NCBI GenBank assembly: GCA_016223085.1
Contig: JACRPS010000017.1
Span: 1 to 63,650 of the forward strand
Length of the DNA: 63,650 bases
Direction of reading: 5' to 3'
Source of the DNA: Chloroflexota bacterium
GTDB taxonomy: Bacteria > Chloroflexota > Anaerolineae > Aggregatilineales > Phototrophicaceae
Position numbers and translations under genes: made by a program. Each line of letters opens with the position of its first letter. Position 1 is the first letter of the stretch. Under the pieces are notes generated by a model that was not told where the DNA came from, searched no databases, and saw only the letters and a list, made by a program, of their open reading frames with translations. Positions 52,536 through 59,047 of this stretch are shown piece by piece.

Positions 52536-53327
52536 CTCGCCCTCCTCGCCGCTTGCGCGCAGGCTGCGCCAACGCCGACCGGCCAGCCCACCCGCGTCGC
52601 TTCGCTGACATCCACGCCCGATATTCAGGGCGCGGTGGCAAGCACGTTAACGGCTCAGGCGCCTACTGCCGGACCCGGTACCACGACCGCCACGACGATC
52701 GTCACCGCCACGCCAAGGGCGACGGAGACGCCAATTGTGGTCACACTGCCGGCGCTGGCGGGCGAACGGATTCCTCCGCCGCTGGACATCACGCTGCCAG
52801 AGGGTTGGCGTACCGTCGGCTACGACGTGCTGGTGCTAAACGATGTCGGTGCGATTCGCGGCGTGCCGGTAGCGGTGTACCAGGGCAACGTGACCGGAGG
52901 CCGGGGTACGATTGTGGTGCTGTGGGGCTTCCCGAACATCAGCGACCCGTTTCCGGACGGCGGCGCCTCCGGTGCGCCCGATTTGTGGTCGGACGGGCTG
53001 CGTCTGCTGCGGCTGGCGGTGCTGGAACAGGGCTGCAATATCGGCACGGGCGACCAGCGCAGCTACCGCGTTGGCCTGCTGTCGGCGGTCGGAACGCAGT
53101 TTTCGGCGGTGGAATGCCCGGAACTGGAGCCGACACGCGGCTGGTTCGCCGGGGTGCAGGAAGGCGGCCTCAACTTCGTTTTTTATGCCTATGCCGAAGG
53201 CGAACCGGTGGTTGACCCGCAGCGCGTGGACGTGTTTAACGCTGCCAGCCAAGAGATGCAGGCCATCCTCGACAGCGTGCGCTTCCGCGTGCCGGAAGCC
53301 ACGCCGGAAAGCACTGCCATGCCGTAA
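52407..53327 (+). CDS. Lipoprotein whose N-terminus is built from repeats
   Basis: A 306-residue exported lipoprotein. A lipobox (ALLAAC) ends a signal segment at about residue 48, followed by a Thr/Pro-rich linker (QPTRVASLTSTPDIQG) and a beta-rich domain with LPEGWRTVGYDVLVLND and IVVLWGFPNIS of unknown family. Odd: before the hydrophobic segment the first 40 residues, SSQFSVFSFQFFKFG and onward, come from heptanucleotide arrays. No other ATG, GTG or TTG in frame lies between 52407 and the lipobox. The original start may have been displaced by the arrays. GGGAAAG precedes the ATG at 52396-52403 region. Function unknown. Confidence 0.65.
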   Translation: MGKLPVISSQFSVFSFQFFKFGTRNSELGTCLSLIPRTSYLIALALLAACAQAAPTPTGQPTRVASLTSTPDIQGAVASTLTAQAPTAGPGTTTATTIVTATPRATETPIVVTLPALAGERIPPPLDITLPEGWRTVGYDVLVLNDVGAIRGVPVAVYQGNVTGGRGTIVVLWGFPNISDPFPDGGASGAPDLWSDGLRLLRLAVLEQGCNIGTGDQRSYRVGLLSAVGTQFSAVECPELEPTRGWFAGVQEGGLNFVFYAYAEGEPVVDPQRVDVFNAASQEMQAILDSVRFRVPEATPESTAMP

Positions 53328-53392
53328 AGGACGATTGTCCTACGCGGCTTGCGGACGTGGGGTAGAGGCGGCACAATCTGATACGGAAATTT

Positions 53393-53421
53393 GTAGGGAC
53401 ATGGCGACGTCATGTCCCTAC
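53393..53421. repeat. GTAGGGGC palindrome, copy 12
   Basis: GTAGGGACATGGCG / CGTCATGTCCCTAC with one mismatched pair around the centre. Its right arm contains an ATG (53412) in frame with the M23 gene. Confidence 0.8.
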
Positions 53422-53441
53422 GTTGTGTGGAGTCAGGTTTT

Positions 53442-54425
53442 GTGAAACGAACGCTGTTATGGATTATGATCGCCCTGTGGCTGTTACCGGCGCTGGCGCT
53501 GGCGCAGGAACCCGCCGGTGAAACGCTGGACCCGACCACTCCCGTGCCGGTATTCACGCCGACACCCACGCTGACGCCGATTCCACGCCCCCTGCCAACC
53601 AGCACGGTTGCGGGCGACCGGGCGACGGTGGAACTGTTTTTTACGACGATCAACCAGGGCGGAACGGGACTGCTGCACATCACCGGCGTCGGGCTGGCCG
53701 GGTGCAGCACCCGGTTTATCGTGCAGGTCGTGGATTGCTTCCCTGTAGCAAACGACGGCTTTTACGCGCTGATCTCCACCAATATGGAGCAGAACCCGCG
53801 CAAGTATCCGCTGGATATTTTTACCTGGTACGACGATACCCGGCGGCAGACGGTTAATACGCAGGTGGAAGTGACCGGCGCGGGTTTTATCAAGCAGAAT
53901 GTGAACCTCGCGCCCGATAAAACCTATCTGATTGACCCGGAAGTAGAACGCACCGAGTTCGCCCGGCTGGAAAGCATCTTCGGCACGGTGACGCCGGAAA
54001 TGCTGTGGGCCGGGCAGGGCTTCCAACTGCCGATTCTGGGGTCGGAGCTGACCTCGCCGTTTGGGGCGTTCCGCACCTTCAACGAGTCGTTCCAGACGCG
54101 CCACACCGGCTGGGACATCAAAGCCACGCTGGGGCAGCCGATCATGGCAAGCGGCACGGGCAAGGTCGCTTTTGCCGGCTTCCTCGACATTCGCGGCAAT
54201 ATCGTCATCATCAATCACGGCTACGGCGTGTATTCCACCTACTCGCACCTGTCGCAGGTCCATGTCACACGCGGCCAGAGCGTGCGCGCCGGGCAGATCA
54301 TCGGTACGGTGGGCAGCACCGGGCGTACCAGCGGCGCGCATTTCCACTGGGAGATTGTGGTTAACGGCTTTTTTGTCGATTCGGTTGAATTTATCAATCT
54401 GTGGCTGCCGGGTATGGGGAGTTAA
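53442..54425 (+). CDS. M23-family metallopeptidase (LytM type)
   Basis: A 327-residue exported peptidase of the LytM/NlpD group, likely a cell wall endopeptidase. The signal peptide VKRTLLWIMIALWLLPALALAQ ends at AQE. A Thr/Pro-rich region and a beta domain follow. The zinc domain at the end has the H-x3-D motif in TRHTGWDIKA and the H-x-H motif in SGAHFHWEIV, both intact, with GNIVIINHGYGVYSTYSHLS between. The start is GTG at 53442, with GGAG nine bases upstream; an ATG ten codons earlier lies within palindrome copy 12 and is rejected. It may help to split septal wall. Confidence 0.85.
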   Translation: MKRTLLWIMIALWLLPALALAQEPAGETLDPTTPVPVFTPTPTLTPIPRPLPTSTVAGDRATVELFFTTINQGGTGLLHITGVGLAGCSTRFIVQVVDCFPVANDGFYALISTNMEQNPRKYPLDIFTWYDDTRRQTVNTQVEVTGAGFIKQNVNLAPDKTYLIDPEVERTEFARLESIFGTVTPEMLWAGQGFQLPILGSELTSPFGAFRTFNESFQTRHTGWDIKATLGQPIMASGTGKVAFAGFLDIRGNIVIINHGYGVYSTYSHLSQVHVTRGQSVRAGQIIGTVGSTGRTSGAHFHWEIVVNGFFVDSVEFINLWLPGMGS

Positions 54426-54490
54426 CCGACGCTTTTCTTACGGAGGCCGGGTTACAGTGGCGTTACCGGAAGCAAAGCGTGGAGGAAACC

Positions 54491-54796
54491 ATGTCCGACA
54501 GGCCGGAAGATCGTGAATGGAAAGAGAACGTCGGCGAACGGCGTCACGGGCGCAACTGGATTGCCGATCACGAAAGCCCGACGGAGAACCCGGACGAACT
54601 GGCGCGCTACGGTGATGAGCGCGACGAAGCCTTTGAAGCGGATGAAACGAGCGAACCGGGCAGCCTGAGTCCTGAAGACGCGAGGCCACACCCGGCAGAT
54701 CGGGGCCAGCCCTGGCAGGTCGGTCAGCGTGACGGTACGGCGGTAATCGCGAAAGGCGACGCCGAAAACGTGCCCATCCCGCGCAAGGATGACTAA
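54491..54796 (+). CDS. Small acidic hydrophilic protein
   Basis: A 101-residue cytoplasmic protein with a very high content of Asp, Glu, Arg and Pro and almost no hydrophobic core (RPEDREWKENVGERRHG, DEAFEADETSEPGS). No family is recognised, and it is probably disordered. GGAGGAAACC lies just before the ATG at 54491. Separated from the M23 gene by 65 bases. Possibly an adaptor or stress peptide, but this is only a guess from its composition. Confidence 0.6.
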   Translation: MSDRPEDREWKENVGERRHGRNWIADHESPTENPDELARYGDERDEAFEADETSEPGSLSPEDARPHPADRGQPWQVGQRDGTAVIAKGDAENVPIPRKDD

Positions 54797-54817
54797 GTAT
54801 CTATCCATAATCCCTTC

Positions 54818-54845
54818 GTAGGGGCACGGCATGCCATGCCCCTAC
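54818..54845. repeat. GTAGGGGC palindrome, copy 13
   Basis: GTAGGGGCACGGCA / TGCCATGCCCCTAC, one mismatch. In the gap after the acidic protein gene. Confidence 0.85.
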
Positions 54846-54895
54846 CGGCAGATAAAAGCGGTTTACGGATAGCTTCTAAATCTATTTGGTATTCT

Positions 54896-54925
54896 GTAGG
54901 AACGGGTTTGTAAACCCGTCCCTAC
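54896..54925. repeat. GTAGGGGC palindrome, copy 14
   Basis: GTAGGAACGGGTTTG / TAAACCCGTCCCTAC with small differences. At the 3' end of the MFS gene, four bases before its stop, so it may act as the terminator. Confidence 0.75.
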
Positions 54926-54928
54926 AAT

Positions 54929-56326
54929 TTATCCCTGTGCCACCGGCGCGACCACTTCCACCGGAACCGGCGGCGCGGCAGGCTGGGCGTCGTGGTCGGG
55001 CAGGATGTCCTCGGCGTTGCGCACCGCTGGAACAAAGTACGCGCCGAACGCAATTGCAGTCGCGCCCAGCGACGCCAGCACGATAATCAGCGCCATGCCT
55101 GCGCCCGGTCCCACGCCGACTAACCAGCCGAACGCGCCAGTCAGCGTACCCCCTTCGCGCATGGCCGGTTCCAGCGCGTTATCGGCCAGCGGTCCAACGA
55201 TTAAGGCCGCCAGTGGGTTCACCAGCCAGGCGATCATACGGCGGGCGGAAAACACCTTGCCCTGGATGTCCGGCGGCACTTTGGCCTGCCAGATGGACTG
55301 GTTTGAACCGTTGATGGTCGGCACCAGGAACGACGACACAAACGCGCCAATCACCCACACCAGCAGCCCCGTTCCCAGACCGAGCAGCAGCATCCCGCCC
55401 AGACTGGATAAAATCCACCCGGCCAGCACGCCATGCACGCGGCGTTTCGGCCCACCCCAGGCGGTCAGGAACAGGCCGCCAACCACGCCTCCGATGCCAA
55501 AAACCGACTGCACCAGACCGAGAATCTGTTCATTATTGCCGGTGCGGGACAGCAGCATCGGGGTGAGCAGGGTAAAAGCGGCGCTGGCGAAGAAGTTCCC
55601 GCCCATAAACACCAGTTGCAGACCGAGCAGGCTGGGGCGCGCGAAGATGTAGCGGAAGCCGTAGACAGCCTCGTTCACCAGGCTGCCCTGCGCCTGTTCC
55701 CCGGCGGCGGAGCGTTCCGGCTGGGGCACGACGATCACCAGCAGCGCACCGATGGCGGCCACAAACGTGATGATGTCAATCATCAGGATACCACCCACAC
55801 CCAGACCGGGCAGCAGCGTGCTGGTGCCGATGACCACGCCCGCCAGCAGACCGGCGGCCAGGCTGGGCGCAAGGATGCCGGAGGCGCTTTCCGCCAAACC
55901 GTACAGGGCGTTGGCGCGGGTGTACTGTTCCTTCGGCACCATCATGGCAATCGCGGCGGAGTAGGCCGGCCACTGGAACGTCTGGAATGCGCCGGTGATA
56001 ACGGCGGCCACGTACAGGTGCCAGATTTCCAGCGCGCCGGCGCTGTACAGCAGGAAGATGGCGATAGTCGCCACGCCCGCGCCCAGATCACTGAGCATCA
56101 TTACCAGCTTGCGATTCCAGCGGTCTACCAGCGCCCCGGCGACGGGACTGAGCAGAATTAACGGCACCAGACCAAACACGTTCACCAGCGCCAGGGCAGT
56201 GGCCTGGCCGGTTTCCTCCCAGGCCCAGATGCTGAGGGCGAATTGGCTCATGGCCGTGCCGGTCAGCGATACAAACTGACCGACGGCGACCAGCAAAAAG
56301 GCTTTCATCCCGCTAAGACTGGTCAT
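54929..56326 (-). CDS. Major facilitator superfamily transporter
   Basis: A 465-residue inner-membrane transporter with about 12 membrane segments, of the EntS/MFS_3-like group (drug or siderophore efflux style). Features: MKAFLLVAVGQFVSLTGTAMSQFAL at the start, ALVDRWNRKLVMMLSDL (the conserved loop 2-3 motif with D-R-x-x-R-K), and IQGKVFSARRMIAWLVNPLAALIVGPLAD late in the protein. The C-terminus is a Pro/Val-rich tail. ATG at 56326 is a clear start. No regulator sits next to it. Substrate cannot be assigned. Confidence 0.87.
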   Translation of the reverse strand: MTSLSGMKAFLLVAVGQFVSLTGTAMSQFALSIWAWEETGQATALALVNVFGLVPLILLSPVAGALVDRWNRKLVMMLSDLGAGVATIAIFLLYSAGALEIWHLYVAAVITGAFQTFQWPAYSAAIAMMVPKEQYTRANALYGLAESASGILAPSLAAGLLAGVVIGTSTLLPGLGVGGILMIDIITFVAAIGALLVIVVPQPERSAAGEQAQGSLVNEAVYGFRYIFARPSLLGLQLVFMGGNFFASAAFTLLTPMLLSRTGNNEQILGLVQSVFGIGGVVGGLFLTAWGGPKRRVHGVLAGWILSSLGGMLLLGLGTGLLVWVIGAFVSSFLVPTINGSNQSIWQAKVPPDIQGKVFSARRMIAWLVNPLAALIVGPLADNALEPAMREGGTLTGAFGWLVGVGPGAGMALIIVLASLGATAIAFGAYFVPAVRNAEDILPDHDAQPAAPPVPVEVVAPVAQG

Positions 56327-56357
56327 AAATGAATCCTTATGTTACCCATAAAAACCC

Positions 56358-56385
56358 GTAGGGGAGGGTCTGAGACCCTCCCCTA
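56358..56385. repeat. GTAGGGGC palindrome, copy 15
   Basis: TAGGGGAGGGTCT / GAGACCCTCCCCTA, close to perfect. Just upstream of the MFS start. Confidence 0.8.
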
Positions 56386-56386
56386 G

Positions 56387-56577
56387 ATGATAATACGCGA
56401 AAAATGGCGGATTGTTCAAACAGACGATCAGCGGCGACGGAGAGAGAGGGGTGCGCTGCTGCTGAGATCGCTGAGTTTGCGGAGATTGCAGAAGAAGCAG
56501 GGGAAAAACGGCGGCGAACGAGGCGGGCGGCCCGGAGGAGAAAGGCCGCCCCGCCGGTTCGCAGGGCCGGTTGACGC
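56387..56577. other. Intergenic stretch with no feature seen
   Basis: GC-rich 190 bases between the palindrome and the SWIM gene. I find no conserved gene and no hairpin of note. A 134-residue frame on the plus strand is low-complexity, Arg-rich and overlaps the SWIM gene, so it is not taken as real. Confidence 0.4.
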
Positions 56578-56940
56578 TTATGAGGCGCGGCTGGTAATCC
56601 AGATGCCGTCATCGTCGCGGGTATCGGCGGACAGGAAGAAGATACGGCGCTTCTGGCGCTGCGCTTCTTCGCGGCTGGGCCAGAAGCTGAGACGCCGCCC
56701 GCGTATCTCCGCCAGATGTTCCAGCGCGGCCATCACGTGCGAGCAGCCGACGCCGCCGTTGATTGCCCAGGGGCAGGTGCAGCGGGCGTGAATTTTGCCG
56801 TCCGGCTGGTAAGTGACGGTCACAACATGACTTGCCATTGGATTCGAGGTGCTTTCCACCACGACCAGATTGGGATTCAGGATATAGGCTCGGAGTTCAC
56901 GACCCCGGTTTTGCAGGTTTTTGAGGTTCTTCGGCTTCAT
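56578..56940 (-). CDS. SWIM zinc-finger protein
   Basis: A 120-residue protein with a single SWIM-type zinc finger: CTCPWAINGGVGCSHVMAAL, i.e. C-x-C-(about 10)-C-x-H. SWIM domains bind zinc and often DNA or proteins. The N-terminus is basic (MKPKNLKNLQNRGRELRAYIL) and the C-terminus is Arg-rich. Small SWIM-only proteins are common in this kind of genome; targets are unknown. ATG at 56940 is a clear start. Its upstream region faces the PAS kinase promoter. Confidence 0.75.
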   Translation of the reverse strand: MKPKNLKNLQNRGRELRAYILNPNLVVVESTSNPMASHVVTVTYQPDGKIHARCTCPWAINGGVGCSHVMAALEHLAEIRGRRLSFWPSREEAQRQKRRIFFLSADTRDDDGIWITSRAS

Positions 56941-57040
56941 GTTCCACCACCGGAGTATACATTTGTTCTAATTATACCATTAGAATTTGCGTTCGTAAAG
57001 AGGGTGGACATTAAAAATCTGTTGTTTTCCGGTAGGTGTA

Positions 57041-57068
57041 TAGACACAATCTGGGCGCGGGCTATAAT
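57041..57068 (+). promoter_or_regulatory. Promoter of the PAS kinase gene
   Basis: -35 TAGACA (57041-57046), 16-base spacer, -10 TATAAT (57063-57068), 29 bases before the GTG start at 57098. Confidence 0.65.
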
Positions 57069-57097
57069 AATGGAAACCAAAACATCCGGGAGCCTGT

Positions 57098-58645
57098 GTG
57101 AAATCTCTGCTCAGTCCTGCCAACACCGGCGGTCAGCCAGGCCTGGCCGAGGCGGAAGGCTTTGTGAAGGCCGCGCTTGATGGTTTGACCGCCCATATCG
57201 CCATCCTCGACGATACTGGCACGATTATCCACGTCAACAAAGCCTGGCGGCAGTTCGGGGACGACAACCATTTTGATGATCCCAACTACGGCATCGGCAG
57301 CAATTACCTGACAGTGTGCGACCGCGCCGGAACGCCGGACGCGCTCGCGGTGGTGGACGGCATCCGCCAGGTGCTGGCCGGGCAGGCCGACGAGTTTTCG
57401 CTGGAGTACCCGTGCCACAGCCCCCACGAACGGCGCTGGTTTATCATTCAGGTGACCCGGTTTAACTGGCGCGACTACCAGCGGCTGATTATCGCTCACC
57501 AGAACGTCACCGAACTGAAGCGGAGCCAGATCGAACAGCGCGACAGCAAACGCCGGCTGGAAGCGATTCTCGACAATCTGGTAGATGGTATCATCACCTT
57601 CGACCGGCACGGCATCATTGAGACGATCAATCCGGCGGGCGCGGTAATTTTTGGCTATGCCCGGCAGGAACTGATCGGCCAGCACGTGCGCTGTCTGGTG
57701 CCGGCGTTGGACGAATACGCCGACAACGGAACGCTGGAAGCCTTTGTGGAACGGCTGGGCAGCCTGGGGGATGAGATCGCCGGGCGGCGCAAGGATGGCA
57801 CGCTGTTCCCGATGTACTTCGCGGTGAACCAACTGAAGCTGGATAACAAGCGGCTGTATACCGCCATCATTCAGGATTTCACCGAACGTAAGTTCCTCGA
57901 ATCGCAACTGCTGGAAAAAGAACGCCTGAACGTGGCGCTGGAAAAAGAACGCGAACTGCGCGACCTGAAGAACCGCTTTATCTCGATGATGTCGCACGAA
58001 TTGCGGACACCGCTGGGGGCGATTCAACTGGCGAGCAGCATGTTACGCAGCTATGGCGACCGCCTGACGGAGCACGAAAAGCGCGAGGCCTACGATACGA
58101 TTGATACGCAGGTCGCCTATCTGGCCGAAATGATTAACGACGTGATGACCATCAGCAAGACGGATTTCACGGACGTGGCGTTCGAGCCGGAGATTATTGA
58201 TCTGGAAACCTACCTGCGCGACATCATTGAAGAAATCCAACTGGCCTACCGGATGCAGTGCTGCATGGATTTCGTCGGCACTGACCGCCGTGTGGAAGCG
58301 CCGGTTGACCGTAAGCTGCTGCGCCGTGCCATCACCAATCTGCTGACCAACGCCATCAAATACTCACCGCCGGAAGCGCCGATTGAAGTTTCGCTGGCCG
58401 TTGAAGGCGATGAAGCGGTGATCCGCGTGCAGGATCACGGCATCGGCATCCCGGAAGATGATCTGAAGCGCCTGTTTGAACCCTTCCACCGAGCTTCAAA
58501 CGTCGGGCAGATTCAGGGTACAGGGCTGGGGCTGGCGATCACCAAACAGGCCATCGAGAAACACGGCGGCACGATCAGCGTGGACAGCCGCGTGGGCGAA
58601 GGCACGGCGTTCACGGTACGGCTGCCATTGATAAGCCCCCAATAA
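57098..58645 (+). CDS. PAS domain sensor histidine kinase
   Basis: A 515-residue soluble kinase with no membrane segment. Two PAS domains (about 20-145: GLTAHIAILDDTGTIIHVNKAW; 150-270: ILDNLVDGIITFDRHGIIE) could sense redox, light or small molecules. A short coiled linker leads to HisKA with His 300 in MMSHELRTPLGAIQLA. ATP-binding N and G boxes are NLLTNAIKYS, VQDHGIGIPE and GTGLGLAITK. The start is GTG at 57098 with GGGAG six bases upstream. No receiver gene is next to it; the single receivers elsewhere in the window could be partners. Confidence 0.9.
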   Translation: MKSLLSPANTGGQPGLAEAEGFVKAALDGLTAHIAILDDTGTIIHVNKAWRQFGDDNHFDDPNYGIGSNYLTVCDRAGTPDALAVVDGIRQVLAGQADEFSLEYPCHSPHERRWFIIQVTRFNWRDYQRLIIAHQNVTELKRSQIEQRDSKRRLEAILDNLVDGIITFDRHGIIETINPAGAVIFGYARQELIGQHVRCLVPALDEYADNGTLEAFVERLGSLGDEIAGRRKDGTLFPMYFAVNQLKLDNKRLYTAIIQDFTERKFLESQLLEKERLNVALEKERELRDLKNRFISMMSHELRTPLGAIQLASSMLRSYGDRLTEHEKREAYDTIDTQVAYLAEMINDVMTISKTDFTDVAFEPEIIDLETYLRDIIEEIQLAYRMQCCMDFVGTDRRVEAPVDRKLLRRAITNLLTNAIKYSPPEAPIEVSLAVEGDEAVIRVQDHGIGIPEDDLKRLFEPFHRASNVGQIQGTGLGLAITKQAIEKHGGTISVDSRVGEGTAFTVRLPLISPQ

Positions 58646-58685
58646 GACGTTCGCCCCACGTTTACCCCGCGCTTTCGCTGGTCGT

Positions 58686-58714
58686 TTGTGACCCATCTCC
58701 GACCCGCATATAAT
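58686..58714 (+). promoter_or_regulatory. Promoter upstream of the TIR-WD40 gene
   Basis: -35 TTGTGA (58686-58691), exactly 17 bases, -10 TATAAT (58709-58714). If used, it gives a leader of about 330 bases that contains several hairpins. Confidence 0.6.
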
Positions 58715-58777
58715 CAACGATAGGGCGAGACACACTTTGCTCGATCCGTAATAGATAAGGGTTTTGCGCCGCTAACC

Positions 58778-58921
58778 GCCAGGGGTTCAAAACCCCTGGC
58801 TGAACCGGGCAGCCTGAAGGCTGCTGGAAGCCTACTAAAGGGGCTGTTAAGAGAGACGTATGTCCGTTCCTTGCCCTTTCAGTGGGCTTGGCACTCTTGC
58901 AGCCGGACGTTGAAACGTCCG
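58778..58921. repeat. Hairpin-rich intergenic region ahead of the TIR genes
   Basis: Three perfect short hairpins: GCCAGGGGTT-CAA-AACCCCTGGC (58778-58800), GCAGCC-TGAA-GGCTGC (58809-58824) and CGGACGT-TGAA-ACGTCCG (58904-58921). No gene is seen across 58646-59047. It may be a dispersed repeat of another family, or a structured leader of the TIR transcript. Confidence 0.5.
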
Positions 58922-58986
58922 ACGGTGCGAACCGAAGCGTTAACTATGTGGACAGGGCGCGCCTGTACGGGCACGCGAGTAATGAT

Positions 58987-59014
58987 GTAGGGGTGAGGCG
59001 CGCCTTTCCCCTAC
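58987..59014. repeat. GTAGGGGC palindrome, copy 16
   Basis: GTAGGGG-TGAGGCG / CGCCTTT-CCCCTAC, 28 bases with two mispairs, ending 33 bases before the TIR-WD40 start. Confidence 0.8.
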
Positions 59015-59047
59015 GGTATTCCCAATACCAATCAAAGGCGGTGATTG

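Noticed and set aside
56387-56791. 134-residue plus-strand frame over the SWIM gene
   Set aside because: Arg-rich, no motif, no ribosome site, and overlaps the SWIM finger gene on the other strand.
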